Shown: one piece after another, positions 10,581-19,344 of the stretch
How positions within the stretch are numbered: position 1 is the stretch's first letter
Layout: each line of letters begins with the position of its first letter
NCBI GenBank assembly: GCA_051453625.1
Contig: JBOZIK010000001.1
Span: forward strand, 201,680,018 to 201,724,454
Source: Welwitschia mirabilis
Lineage: Eukaryota > Gnetophyta > Gnetopsida > Welwitschiales
Reading direction: 5' to 3'
DNA length: 44,437 bases
Translations under genes and position numbers: made by a program
Notes under the pieces: model-generated
Told to the model about the DNA's origin: nothing
The model's input: only the letters and a program-made list of their open reading frames with translations
Databases searched by the model: none

Positions 10581-13500
10581 ATGGTAAGCAATCTTAACTC
10601 TCCTTTTCATGATTATTTTCTAGAATTATAGAGGTCTTGGGAATGGCCAAAAAATTTCCTACCTTTAGAGTCCCCTAAAGAACTCATTAGTTTCTATGTA
10701 TCTTCTTTAATAAACAAAGCGTAATTCTTTAAAAATAGTTATTTTTATGCAAAATTTCCTTGGTCCTTCATTTCCATTCCAAGTATGGGCACAAAAGGGC
10801 AATTGATAATCCTTTGAAAGCATGGTAACATATCTACTATTAGTAAGAGTAAAAACTCATGCATTGGATTTTTAATGATTAAAAGAAAAGAATCACCAAC
10901 TTTATGAGAGAGAAATCACCAACTTTTATGAGCATCATAAAGCTGATCAAAGACTACAATGCCTTTACCACATTATGTTAGATTCTTTAGATATCATTAT
11001 GGATGATGTTAATTAAATCATTAGTCCTCATGAGAAGCTCAGTAACATTTCTACTTTCTTCATTATTGATGTTTTCTTTGATTTTATTAATAAGCATAGC
11101 CTTAGAGATCTTCCTCTTTACAGTACTTCCTATACTTGGAGTAATCTCAAGAAAGGTAAACATCTTGTTATGTCAATAATTGATAGATGTTTAGTCAAAA
11201 ACTATAATGAGCATTTCTTTCTCAAAGCAAAATCTAGATTTTTTTCTAATCATAGATTTATAATCCTCATGATGAACTCCCCTCAAAAGAAGTCTCTCTT
11301 TTATTTTGAGCACTCTTAGTTAAAAGATCCAAACTTTATTGAATTGGTTAATCATATTTGAAATACTCCAGTGAAAGATAATGCTATTTATAAATTGTTT
11401 TAAAAGATTAAATTCTTAAGGCATGAATTAATTATTTAGAAGAAATGATTAAATGATTCCTTTAGAAACACTAAGAATCAATTATTAGAGGAGCTAAGCA
11501 TTATTTAAAAGTACAATAAAACCATCAGTTCTTATTTAAGTTATGAAAATAATCTTATCTTCCAAATTCATGATACATCTTCCAAAGAAGAAACTTACTA
11601 AAAATAATGATTTGGAATCCAATGGCTTGGGGAAAGGGACTATAACAAAAAATTCTTCTTCTAGATAGTGAATAGACATAGGTAGAAAAATAGTATTCAA
11701 TGGAGCATGCCTGCAACATGCTACAATTCTAATGCTCAGATTGCTAATTCCTTCATTAAATTTTTTCATAATTTGTTTACAAAGAAACCAGTGGTTCTGA
11801 ACAATTTTTTAGTTAGTCCTTCTATCACTGTAGAACAACAATGTTATTTGAGGTAAAGTATCATAGAAAAGGAAATTTGGAACATCATCCACTCCATAAA
11901 AATGAATAGGGCACTAGATCCTGATGGCTTTACTATAGAGTCCTATCATACTTTTTGGGATACTATCAAAGCTTATGTTTGTGATGCAATTTAAGAAACT
12001 TTTAAGAAAGGTACTTTTTACAAACTTTTCAATAACACTGGTCTCACTATTATTACTAAAATAGAAGATACAAAAAATCCTTACCAATGTAGGCCAATTA
12101 GTCTTTGTAATGTTTTTTATAAGATTTGCACTAAGATTATTGTAGATATGTTTAAAGTGCTTCTCCTAGATATAGTCCTCCCATCCCAATCTGGTTTTGT
12201 GTCAAGAAGAGTTATCTATAATAACATAATCCTTGCTAATGAAATCCTTCATCTGCATCAAAAAAGATAGAAACTTATAATGTTCCTTAAGCTTAAATAA
12301 CTAAAGCATTTAATACAATCCAGTGGGAAATAGTAGATTATGTGTTACAAGAGTATGGTATACTTGAACCCCTCAAGTGTTTCATTCACTTCTATATCTT
12401 AATGCCAACCTTCTCTATTATGGTCAATAAGAAGATATATGGCTACTTTTAGGGCAATAGCAGTTTATGTCAAGGAGACCCCCTTTTTCCTTATCTTTTT
12501 GTTTTGGTAATGAACTCCTTAGCCTGTCTCTTCATTTATAATCAGAACAATATTTTTGCCATTGAGCTAGCTCCTTTATATCCCATCTTTTAGTTTGTAG
12601 GTGATACTCTCCTTTGTTTGGACTCTAGCCTCCCTGTGACAAGGCATACTCATAATTTGTTAAATAAGTTTTATGATTTCTTAGGTCTTGTAATAAATTA
12701 GCACAAATCAAAACTCTTCCTCATCAACACTTTTCAAGTAAGGAAGACAGCTACCTCACAGGTTTTTTAGTGCTTGCAAGCCACATTTTATGATGCCTAT
12801 CTTAGTATTCCTTTTGACTTAGATCAAATTGCTAATAATATTTGACCTTCTTTGGTGAGGAAATTATAACTCGGTTAATTAGATTAGAAAACAAATTTTT
12901 ATCAAGTACAGGAAAATTTCTCCTTGTCCAATCTTGCTTAATAAGTATAACTATTTATCCTACTAGTTACTTTCTTATAACTAACGAGTATGTCAGCATG
13001 ATAGATAACATTATTTGAGATTTTATTTGGTTAGGTGTCAAGTATACAAGAGGCTTCATATTATAAAAATTAATCAAATTATCATGCTAAAAAAAGAAGA
13101 TGGTCTAGGTATTAGAAAAACTATGGATATAAGTGAATGTATTCTTGCTAAGCGCTACTGTAGATTTCTATTTGATAACAACATTATTTAGATTAAATTC
13201 TTTAAAAAATATTATGATGATAAAGCAAGGTATTCTACTTCTTAAAAATGCATGATTCATTCCACTAAAGAGTTTTGGCCTCAAGTTTATAAAAATCAAA
13301 CTTTTCCTATCCACAATGGTAAAATCAGCATATCAGTTACTTATCATAATTTGTTTAAGTATGATCATAGATGGAAGAAATTATGAAAGTTAAATATCCC
13401 AAAGAAAATTAAAAAGTTTTGGTGGTATATGTTTAAAGGGTATATTCCCATAGTAGATAAGCTTATTCAAAGAACATTAAGAGTTAGTCAAGATTGTTTA

Positions 13501-13610
13501 ATATTTCATGAAGATAATGAGTCTTAAAATCATCTTTTCAGTGAATATTCTATTGTGAAAGATCTCTGGAAGGAGCTAAATATCTCTTCTCCTTCGCATA
13601 TTAGGTTGGA
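10581..13610 (+). pseudogene. LINE ORF2 (endonuclease-RT-zf-RVT), copy 1
   Basis: Endonuclease/reverse transcriptase that nicks the target and copies LINE RNA. The start is taken at MVSNLNS, conserved in copy 2 at 29349. Endonuclease: NYRGLGNGQKISYL-like stretch (about 10630; the Trp-Asn of the family is degraded) and YTWSNLKKGK...DRCL (about 11131-11200). RT: NRALDPDGFTIESYH (about 11907), RPISLCNVFYKICTKII (12091-12141), QSGFVSRR (about 12189), then FVGDTLLCLDS (12594), where the catalytic A/V-D-D pair is broken to G-D. C-terminal zf-RVT: IPKKIKKFWWYMF, VSQDCLIFHEDNES and NHLFSEYS (about 13400-13550). Many stops; non-functional. Confidence 0.85.
11907..12740 (+). other. RT domain core of LINE copy 1
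   Basis: Sub-region of ORF2. Palm-fingers motifs in expected order: DPDGF, PISLCNVFYKI, QSGFV, the FVGDTLL catalytic box with the first Asp lost, then the GL-IN-KS tail read as GLVIN followed by HKSKLFLIN (about 12689-12727). Confidence 0.82.
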
Positions 13611-13639
13611 TACCTTCACCTATTTAAGGAAAAATTCCT

Positions 13640-14885
13640 TCATAATTGTTAGTACTTGTCTCTTATGAAGCATGGATGCAACATTATTTTTCAATAGGAA
13701 AAGTTATCTATGCTAAAGTTGAAATTTAAAGTTGTCAGATAGATTGAAGAACTACATCAAATCTAGTTCCATAAAAAGCATGGTAGTCCAAACCCTATAA
13801 ATAGAACCATACTTGATTTATATAAGAATGTACAACACAGAGTATCTAAGATGCATTAGAGAGAAGCATATAAACTATGCCCAAGTAGTTGCTATAATAG
13901 AAATATGCTAGAAGATATAGGAAAGGCTCTAAGGACCAAACATGTTAAGCATAATGCATTGTTATATCATAAGCAAACATGGGAGGCCTTTAAAGTAGTT
14001 AGATGGGATTCTTATGTTCTTATCCTTAGAGAACATGATCCTAATCTTTTTAAATAATATTTTAGAAACTAAAATTGCAGATGCTCTCAAATAGGTAACA
14101 CTACCATTTTTATTAATATTTTATCTATTAGTAATGTTATTCACATAGGTATATAAGAAATAGAGTTTAAAAGGGGATCCCCAAAGGATTTCATTATTTC
14201 TTGATTTAAGAAATTAATTGGAGAAAATCTTAGAAAGAGAGGTAAAAGTATTTACTAAGGCCATTCGATTATTAGGCTACATTGATCATGAAATACTTCA
14301 CTTTGAAGAGTCACTCTAACAAAATCAATGAGCTACACTTTCATTTTCTTGCTATCGTGATGGAAGAGTTTCAAATAGATCTTCCTTTCTTTCTTTCTGA
14401 CTCTCTTCACTACTTTCTTCAAAGCTGTAAGGTATGTTATGAAGGGTTAATTCAATTACTTTATCAAAGAAAAATGTAAATTGATGTAGGCATCTTAGCT
14501 TAGTAAGAAAACTCAAGAGGACCTATGCAAAAGCCATTATTGTGGGATTCGTTGAAGTATATAGAAAGTAACAACGTGCCACGTATAGAGCAATTTGAGT
14601 AGGAGCAGTATGAAGAAAAAGTTATGGAAAAGGAGGAATAGTGAAAAGAAGAAAATGTTGAAGAGGAAACTAAACCTCTTGCTCCTTTCCCTATTGCCTA
14701 AATCCCCCCTAGCTATGGTCCAAATGATTACCATTTTGTTGTAAACCCCTTAGGGTATGCTAGCCTTGAATCTCTTTTTAATTGAAATTGGAAACTTAGA
14801 TTGACAAAATTAGATGCTGGTATATCAAGGTTTGAATACCAGAGAGACTTCCACCATGCTTGGAAATCTAGCTATTGAGCTATGT
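13640..14885 (+). pseudogene. unidentified LINE 3' extension, copy 1
   Basis: Coding-like sequence after zf-RVT, homologous to 32490-33760 in the second LINE. Shared phrases in translation: HALLYHKQ-like NALLYHKQTWEAFKVV (about 13955), SISNVIHIG and SPKDFIIS (about 14130-14200), KINELHFHFL (14319), an E/K-rich stretch (about 14600-14680), PPSYGPNDYHFVVNPLGYAS (about 14707), then the end SSYWAML-like with a stop at the Trp codon. A 65-codon open frame at 14282-14479 (LKSHSNKINELHFHF) lies inside it. I recognise no RNase H motif and no known domain. It may be a C-terminal part of ORF2 or a third ORF. Confidence 0.55.
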
Positions 14886-14966
14886 TGTAAATCTTCCTCT
14901 TTTTAAGTTGATATGATCTATTTATCATTTTTTTAAAAACAAAAAGATATAATAATGATATTACAA

Positions 14967-15240
14967 CATAATTTATCTATGATCTACTTGGCAACAAGAC
15001 CACAAAAATTCAAGGCATAGAAAGATATATGAATTATGCACAACCTTAGAGATTAGGCCTTGTCTAATCAGGTAAGTAAACATGTAATGTCTTTTAAAAT
15101 CTTAACTCCACATCACGATTATCATATGAGTTGATATTATTAGTTAGTTGTAGTTAAAATATGAGTTATGTGTTTGTTATTCACTTTTTTAAAGTGTTAT
15201 AATTATGATTATAGTAGTTATAAAGATTTTCAAAATTTGT
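14967..15240 (+). other. internal non-coding part of Sirevirus-like element
   Basis: Resumes host-element sequence after the LINE. AT-rich with no Copia pol motif in any frame that I can read. Confidence 0.45.
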
Positions 15241-15261
15241 TAGTTTCATTGCAGAGGTCTT

Positions 15262-15512
15262 TAGTTTATAGACATCTATTATTAAGACCTATTAATTTTT
15301 GTGGATGTCTTGAAAGTAGATGTCTTAACTTTTACAGATGTATTTGAAGAACAAGTGCATTATTTTAATTTTTTGAAATAGATGTCTTGAATTTTTTATA
15401 CATCTTAGCAGTAGAAAAATGTATTAAAATTTTTTAACAAGAGACATCTTTGAATTTATAGATGTCTACTTTTTGTGTTTTAGACATCTTCCAAGTTGTA
15501 GACATCTTGACT
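15262..15512 (+). repeat. cluster of AGACATCT / AGATGTCT boxes
   Basis: Four exact AGACATCT and three exact AGATGTCT (its reverse complement) in 250 nt, with several one-off variants. The same octamer is clustered in all three LTRs of this family but there mainly in one orientation. Opposite orientations here could pair. Located just before the TATA-like box that precedes the env-like ORF. Confidence 0.75.
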
Positions 15513-15563
15513 TTATTATTGGAAAAATTAAAAAAGCACTAAAACTTAGGGTTTTAACCCTTT

Positions 15564-15576
15564 TTATTTATAAAAG
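15564..15576 (+). promoter_or_regulatory. TATA-like box before env-like ORF
   Basis: TTATTTATAAAAG, following the near-palindrome AGGGTTTTAACCCT (15548-15561). It lies about 220 nt upstream of the ORF start, with a pyrimidine-rich leader (CATTTTCTCTAATTTCTCTAA, about 15642-15661) and a splice-donor-like AGTAAGTAAG near 15694. Suggests an internal promoter; inferred from sequence only. Confidence 0.4.
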
Positions 15577-15793
15577 GAACCACCAAATCTTATTTTTAAA
15601 TTCCCACAACAGGTGTCACTCTTAAAATATTTTTCAAGCTTCATTTTCTCTAATTTCTCTAACAAGACAACCTGGATCTTTGAGATATCTCAATAGTAAG
15701 TAAGAACAAGGTTTTCTCTTGAGAAGTGAATATCTTCATATTTTCTAATATTTTAATTGATTTTTGGTTAGTTGTTTATTCTATCTTATAAAA

Positions 15794-17165
15794 ATGACTA
15801 GAAGAAAAGTAGTTAGAACTTTAGACGAAAAGAACAAATCTCAGAACAATAAAGATCTCAATATGAACATCATTTCTATCATGTGGTAGCTACAAGAAAA
15901 AATAGAATATGGTTAAGAAACTCTATTATTATAGAAAGAACCTTTGATTTTCAAAAAAAGCATAGAGATCATCTTATGGTTTACTTTGCTTAACTTTAAT
16001 GAAAAATGATCATTTAGCTAGATTATCCTATTCTGGATCTTCTGTAAGAGAATTCTATGTTAATATTCATGAAATTGATGATAACATGAGTGTCTTTTGA
16101 ACATAGTTCCAGAAGTAAATCCTATCTAATAGAAGAAATCATTAGTATATTTTAGAAAAATGTAGAGTACCAATGCCATTAGATGAGTGCACAAGCAAGA
16201 GAATGCCATAGTATTAGCAATCATTTTCTACTACTACTCATAGATTTTTCATCAATGAAAAATGGATTAAAGGCCATCACAAAAATGATGAATAAAACTG
16301 AAAGAAATATTCTAAGGCTTAAGAAACAAAAATCTATAGTAAGTAAGGGTAAGGCACAAATAGAGAGTTGGGAATCCATGAGAACTTCCATGTGGTCAAA
16401 TTCAAAGAAAGAATTAGAAGAAGAAAAGAAAGTAGGACCTTCAACTTCATTTAACATAGGATATGACTTTGGTAGAATAGCAAATAGAAAATCTACAAAG
16501 GACTATTCTAGAGATGAGGCATAGGCTCAGAGAAAGTACTAGACTCCCATGAAGGTACATGTGCAGAAGAAATAACAGACTTCAGCTCCTTTGCAGTAAA
16601 GGCAGTCATAGAAAAAGATAGAGTCCAAGAGCTCGAATGCGTCACCTTTTATCTTTCACTATCCACATCTCAAGATTTTTATTTGCCATTTCACTTAGCT
16701 ATCTTTACCTCATTCCATAGTCTAGTCACCTTCACCTCTACCCGTTCAACCTCTAGTTCATCCACCATTACCACCACAATCTCATATAAAGCTTATTCAA
16801 GTAGAACCACTTTCCCTATGTAGTTACCTCCATCCTTTATAGCGATCACCACAGCTAGTTTTTTAAGGATTTCTATTACTTCTTAAACATACCAACGTAT
16901 TAGAATATAGGTATTTAAGGGACCTGGTGAGACATCTCAATGCCCTTCTAGAAAGAGATACACTCGACCTCCTACTTCCTCATCATCCTACATCCAACAA
17001 ACCTCCACCACCCATAACAATGATGATAGTGATGAAGAAGGTCAGGACATGCATTACATAAGTGACTCATCTCTCAGTGATTATAGATATTTATCTTGTC
17101 CAAAAAGGGGAAGAATTATTGGCAAATTAGTGGCAATCAGTTGGGTACCATATGTTTTATTTTAA
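15794..17165 (+). pseudogene. env-like / plant transposon-protein ORF of Sirevirus-like element
   Basis: ORF located between gag/LINE and the 3' UTR, where Sireviruses carry an env-like gene of unproven function. The start is the ATG at 15794 (MTRRKVVRTLDEKNKSQ). Then ERTFDFQKKHRDHL (about 15940) and, after a frameshift, SGSSVREFYVNI (about 16036), matching the conserved V-R-E-F-Y-A-N signature of the putative plant transposon protein domain (PF20167-like). The open stretch 16183-16524 is basic and coiled-coil-like (KTERNILRLKKQK, KKELEEEKK). A Pro-rich segment follows (LPVQPLVHPPLPPQ, about 16740), then an acidic Ser-rich tail (DDSDEEGQDMHYISDSSLSD, about 17023) ending at a TAA at 17163-17165. 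At least two frameshifts and many stops. No clear signal peptide or transmembrane segment, so an envelope function is not supported. Confidence 0.62.
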
Positions 17166-17830
17166 GCACACTCTGTTAGGCTTGGATTTCTTGATTATGA
17201 GATATTAGATTAGATTAATAAGTGTTATCATTATTATTGATGATCCCTCTTAATGTTTTTGTCACACATTATTATTATCTAACATTTTTCTACTATTATC
17301 ATTTATTAGCACATTCTTTCATTGGCACACTTTTAAATATGCTCTGCTCTTATTATTATTAATTAAAACTTTGATATATTATTCATGTTATATGTTGCTA
17401 GTACATTATCTAGGATATCATGCTCTGATGTTTATTGATCAATATTTTTATAAGCACATTCTTTATGGCACATCAATTTAAATTCTATGCTCTAATATTT
17501 TGGCATATTATTGTTAGAATATGTTGCTTAAATAATTATTAAATGTTTCTATGTTTTACATTCCACATGCTTATTTAAATGGATAATATCATAATTTATT
17601 AATTATTTTTACGCCTTTATTTAATTGCTCAAATTATTTTTAAATCTTTCTTATTTTATTTTTTAAGTGATATATCTACGTGATTTTATTTGCTATTTCA
17701 ATGGCAATATCATGCTTTTTAAAAAACTATTTCAAAATTGAGTATGTACATTCTTTCAAAATATAAATGTCTTTTTATTAATTAATTAAATTATATTGTA
17801 ATAACAAGATTTGCCAAGTTTTAGAGATCA
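17166..17830 (+). other. 3' UTR of Sirevirus-like element with internal duplication
   Basis: AT-rich and non-coding. Two related stretches about 145 bp apart: TTAGCACATTCTTTCATTGG (17306 on, with AATATGCTCTGCTCTTATTA) and ATAAGCACATTCTTTATGGC (about 17450, with TTCTATGCTCTAATATTTTG). Partly homologous to 2640-3020. Confidence 0.55.
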
Positions 17831-17831
17831 T

Positions 17832-17846
17832 GAAAAAGGAGGAGAT
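17832..17846 (+). promoter_or_regulatory. polypurine tract
   Basis: GAAAAAGGAGGAGAT directly before the LTR start TGTTGG at 17847. This is the expected plus-strand primer. A similar but separate AAAAAGGGGAAGAATTATTGG lies at 17102, inside the end of the env-like ORF. Confidence 0.7.
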
Positions 17847-19339
17847 TGTTGGTAAATCTAGTTTTACTTATTCCAACTGTCAAATATTTTATATTATTAT
17901 GTAGACAGGTCAATACCAAGAACATCAAACATTGATAGGTCTTAGACCATGATGGATATTCAAAGGTAACATCTTACAAATAGGATTAATTATTGAAAAG
18001 CAAAACAAATTATTTTAAAACATCTAAAAAATTAAAATCGTCTTTGGTGAAGATGTCTAGGAAATTAAAGACATCTTATATGTACCAAAATTTAAGTCAT
18101 AGGCTAAAAAATAACTACTTCATTCAAGAGGATTTTGTTGAAAGTTGAACCTAACATAGATGAAGACATATACATTGTTAAAAACATCTCTACTAAGCTA
18201 AAATAAGTAATAGAGTTAATTTGAATTTTGACTAGTATCTTATGTTTCAGGTGAGCTATCAACTTATACATTACAAATTCATGATCATGAAGGCCTAAGG
18301 ATACTATAGAGTAAATTTCATTGAAATCTTGACAAGTTAACTAAATATGTCTACAAAAGTAAAGACATCTAAATAGTGGACATCTACAAAGTTGAAAACA
18401 TATTAGATCAAAGTTCACATCAATAAAAACCAAAGTTACGCATCTGACACCTAGACATTTTCTAATCATTACATGATTGTTACAAAGTTAAATGGATATC
18501 TTTTAAGATCAAGCAGTTAGATCTTCTTTGACCATATAAAGCCTCAACATCACAAACCATGTTAATAAGTCTTGAAACCTCAAGAATACTTAGCTTTTGA
18601 ATATTGACACATAATAATCAAATCAAGAACAAAGAACACATGAGTGAAAGGAACTTCTCATGAAGAATCAAAGGCGTTATTTGAAAAGAAGCTTGCATTG
18701 CTTTCATCATTTACTCTTGGATCTTCATTTTGCATTCTTCATTTACACTCATGATGATAAGAATAACATCAAAAATCTCAAATATTCATTAAAGCTATGT
18801 CTTTAGGCTTATTGTTGTATTATATTTTTATTCTACATTGTTGGACTATCTTATTGTTGAATATTGTTATAAGTCCATTCTTGATTATTAAATACATGAT
18901 AAGGTAACCCTTATATGGATGTGCATTTGAAGTTGTACTTATGAGCACTTGTTTTTTGTAAGGTTGTTAATGAATCAGAAGACGATTATTTTCTTGTAAA
19001 AAAGAGAGTGTTGTCTTATGAGAATACTCCCATTATTGTAAGGTTTATGATGTGCCTATGAAAATCACTATTCTCTCATGGGAAAGAGAGTTCTACCTTG
19101 TGAGGAGATTCTAATTTATCGTAAGATTGTTGGTTCACTAGAAAACTACTATTTTCTTATAGATCAATAATATCTGGAGGTATAAGTAGAAGCTACCCTT
19201 TGTGTGTTGACATATCCAGGTAAGAAAATCATGTTATCTTGGTAAGGTATTTTAATTATGCATTTCCATTTTGTTGTTAGTTTAAATTTTTATTTGGTGA
19301 TAGTCATTCAACCCTCCACTCTGAGTTCAATGGTCCTCA
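17847..19339 (+). mobile_element. Sirevirus-like 3' LTR (copy C)
   Basis: 1493 bp, TGTTGG...CCTCA, homologous throughout with 5805-7290. AGACATCT-type boxes lie at about 18040-18400 and a TATA box, CATATAAAGCC, at 18533-18543. The internal 81-bp-type repeat is at about 18990-19165 and the terminal phrase GAGTTCAATGGTCCTCA at the end. It is followed by the ACTTC duplication. Confidence 0.82.
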
Positions 19340-19344
19340 ACTTC
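19340..19344 (+). repeat. right target-site duplication ACTTC
   Basis: ACTTC immediately after the LTR end, matching 5800-5804. Confidence 0.8.

Larger units (their letters stand above)
9362..14958 (+). mobile_element. L1-type LINE copy 1, nested in the Sirevirus-like element
   Basis: Non-LTR retrotransposon on the plus strand with ORF1 (DUF4283-like, zinc knuckle), ORF2 (endonuclease, RT, zf-RVT) and a 3' extension shared with copy 2. The 3' end is near 14958, after TAATAATGATAT, which aligns with the GAT-rich tail of copy 2. The 5' end is uncertain; 9362 is chosen because TATTACAA at 9354-9361 recurs at 14959-14966 as a possible target duplication. An 8-nt AT-rich match could be chance. 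The first ~300 nt hold no recognisable domain and may be 5' UTR. Confidence 0.8.
5805..19339 (+). mobile_element. Sirevirus-like Copia element, pol-less, with nested LINE
   Basis: A 13.5-kb unit bounded by two homologous LTRs of 1486 and 1493 bp, in turn bounded by ACTTC duplications. Internal order: tRNA-Met-type primer site, gag with two zinc knuckles, a LINE, AGACATCT-rich leader, env-like ORF, 3' UTR, polypurine tract. Without the LINE the internal part is about 4.9 kb and shows no Copia protease, integrase, RT or RNase H. Assignment to the Sirevirus (Maximus/SIRE) branch rests on gag architecture, the GGAGATTGTTGG polypurine/LTR junction and the env-like ORF. The LTRs differ at about one site in six in a stretch aligned by eye (5916-5977 against 17964-18025), so the insertion is old. 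Confidence 0.78.

Noticed and set aside
11536-11769. 77-codon minus-strand frame
   Set aside because: Antisense to the LINE ORF2 region between endonuclease and RT; no independent support.
16221-16457. 78-codon minus-strand frame
   Set aside because: Antisense shadow of the env-like ORF, whose plus-strand frame has the recognisable features.
17102-17124. Purine tract AAAAAGGGGAAGAATTATTGG as an alternative polypurine tract/LTR start
   Set aside because: The LTR homology with copies A and B starts at 17847, not here, and the stretch is within the acidic-tail end of the env-like ORF.
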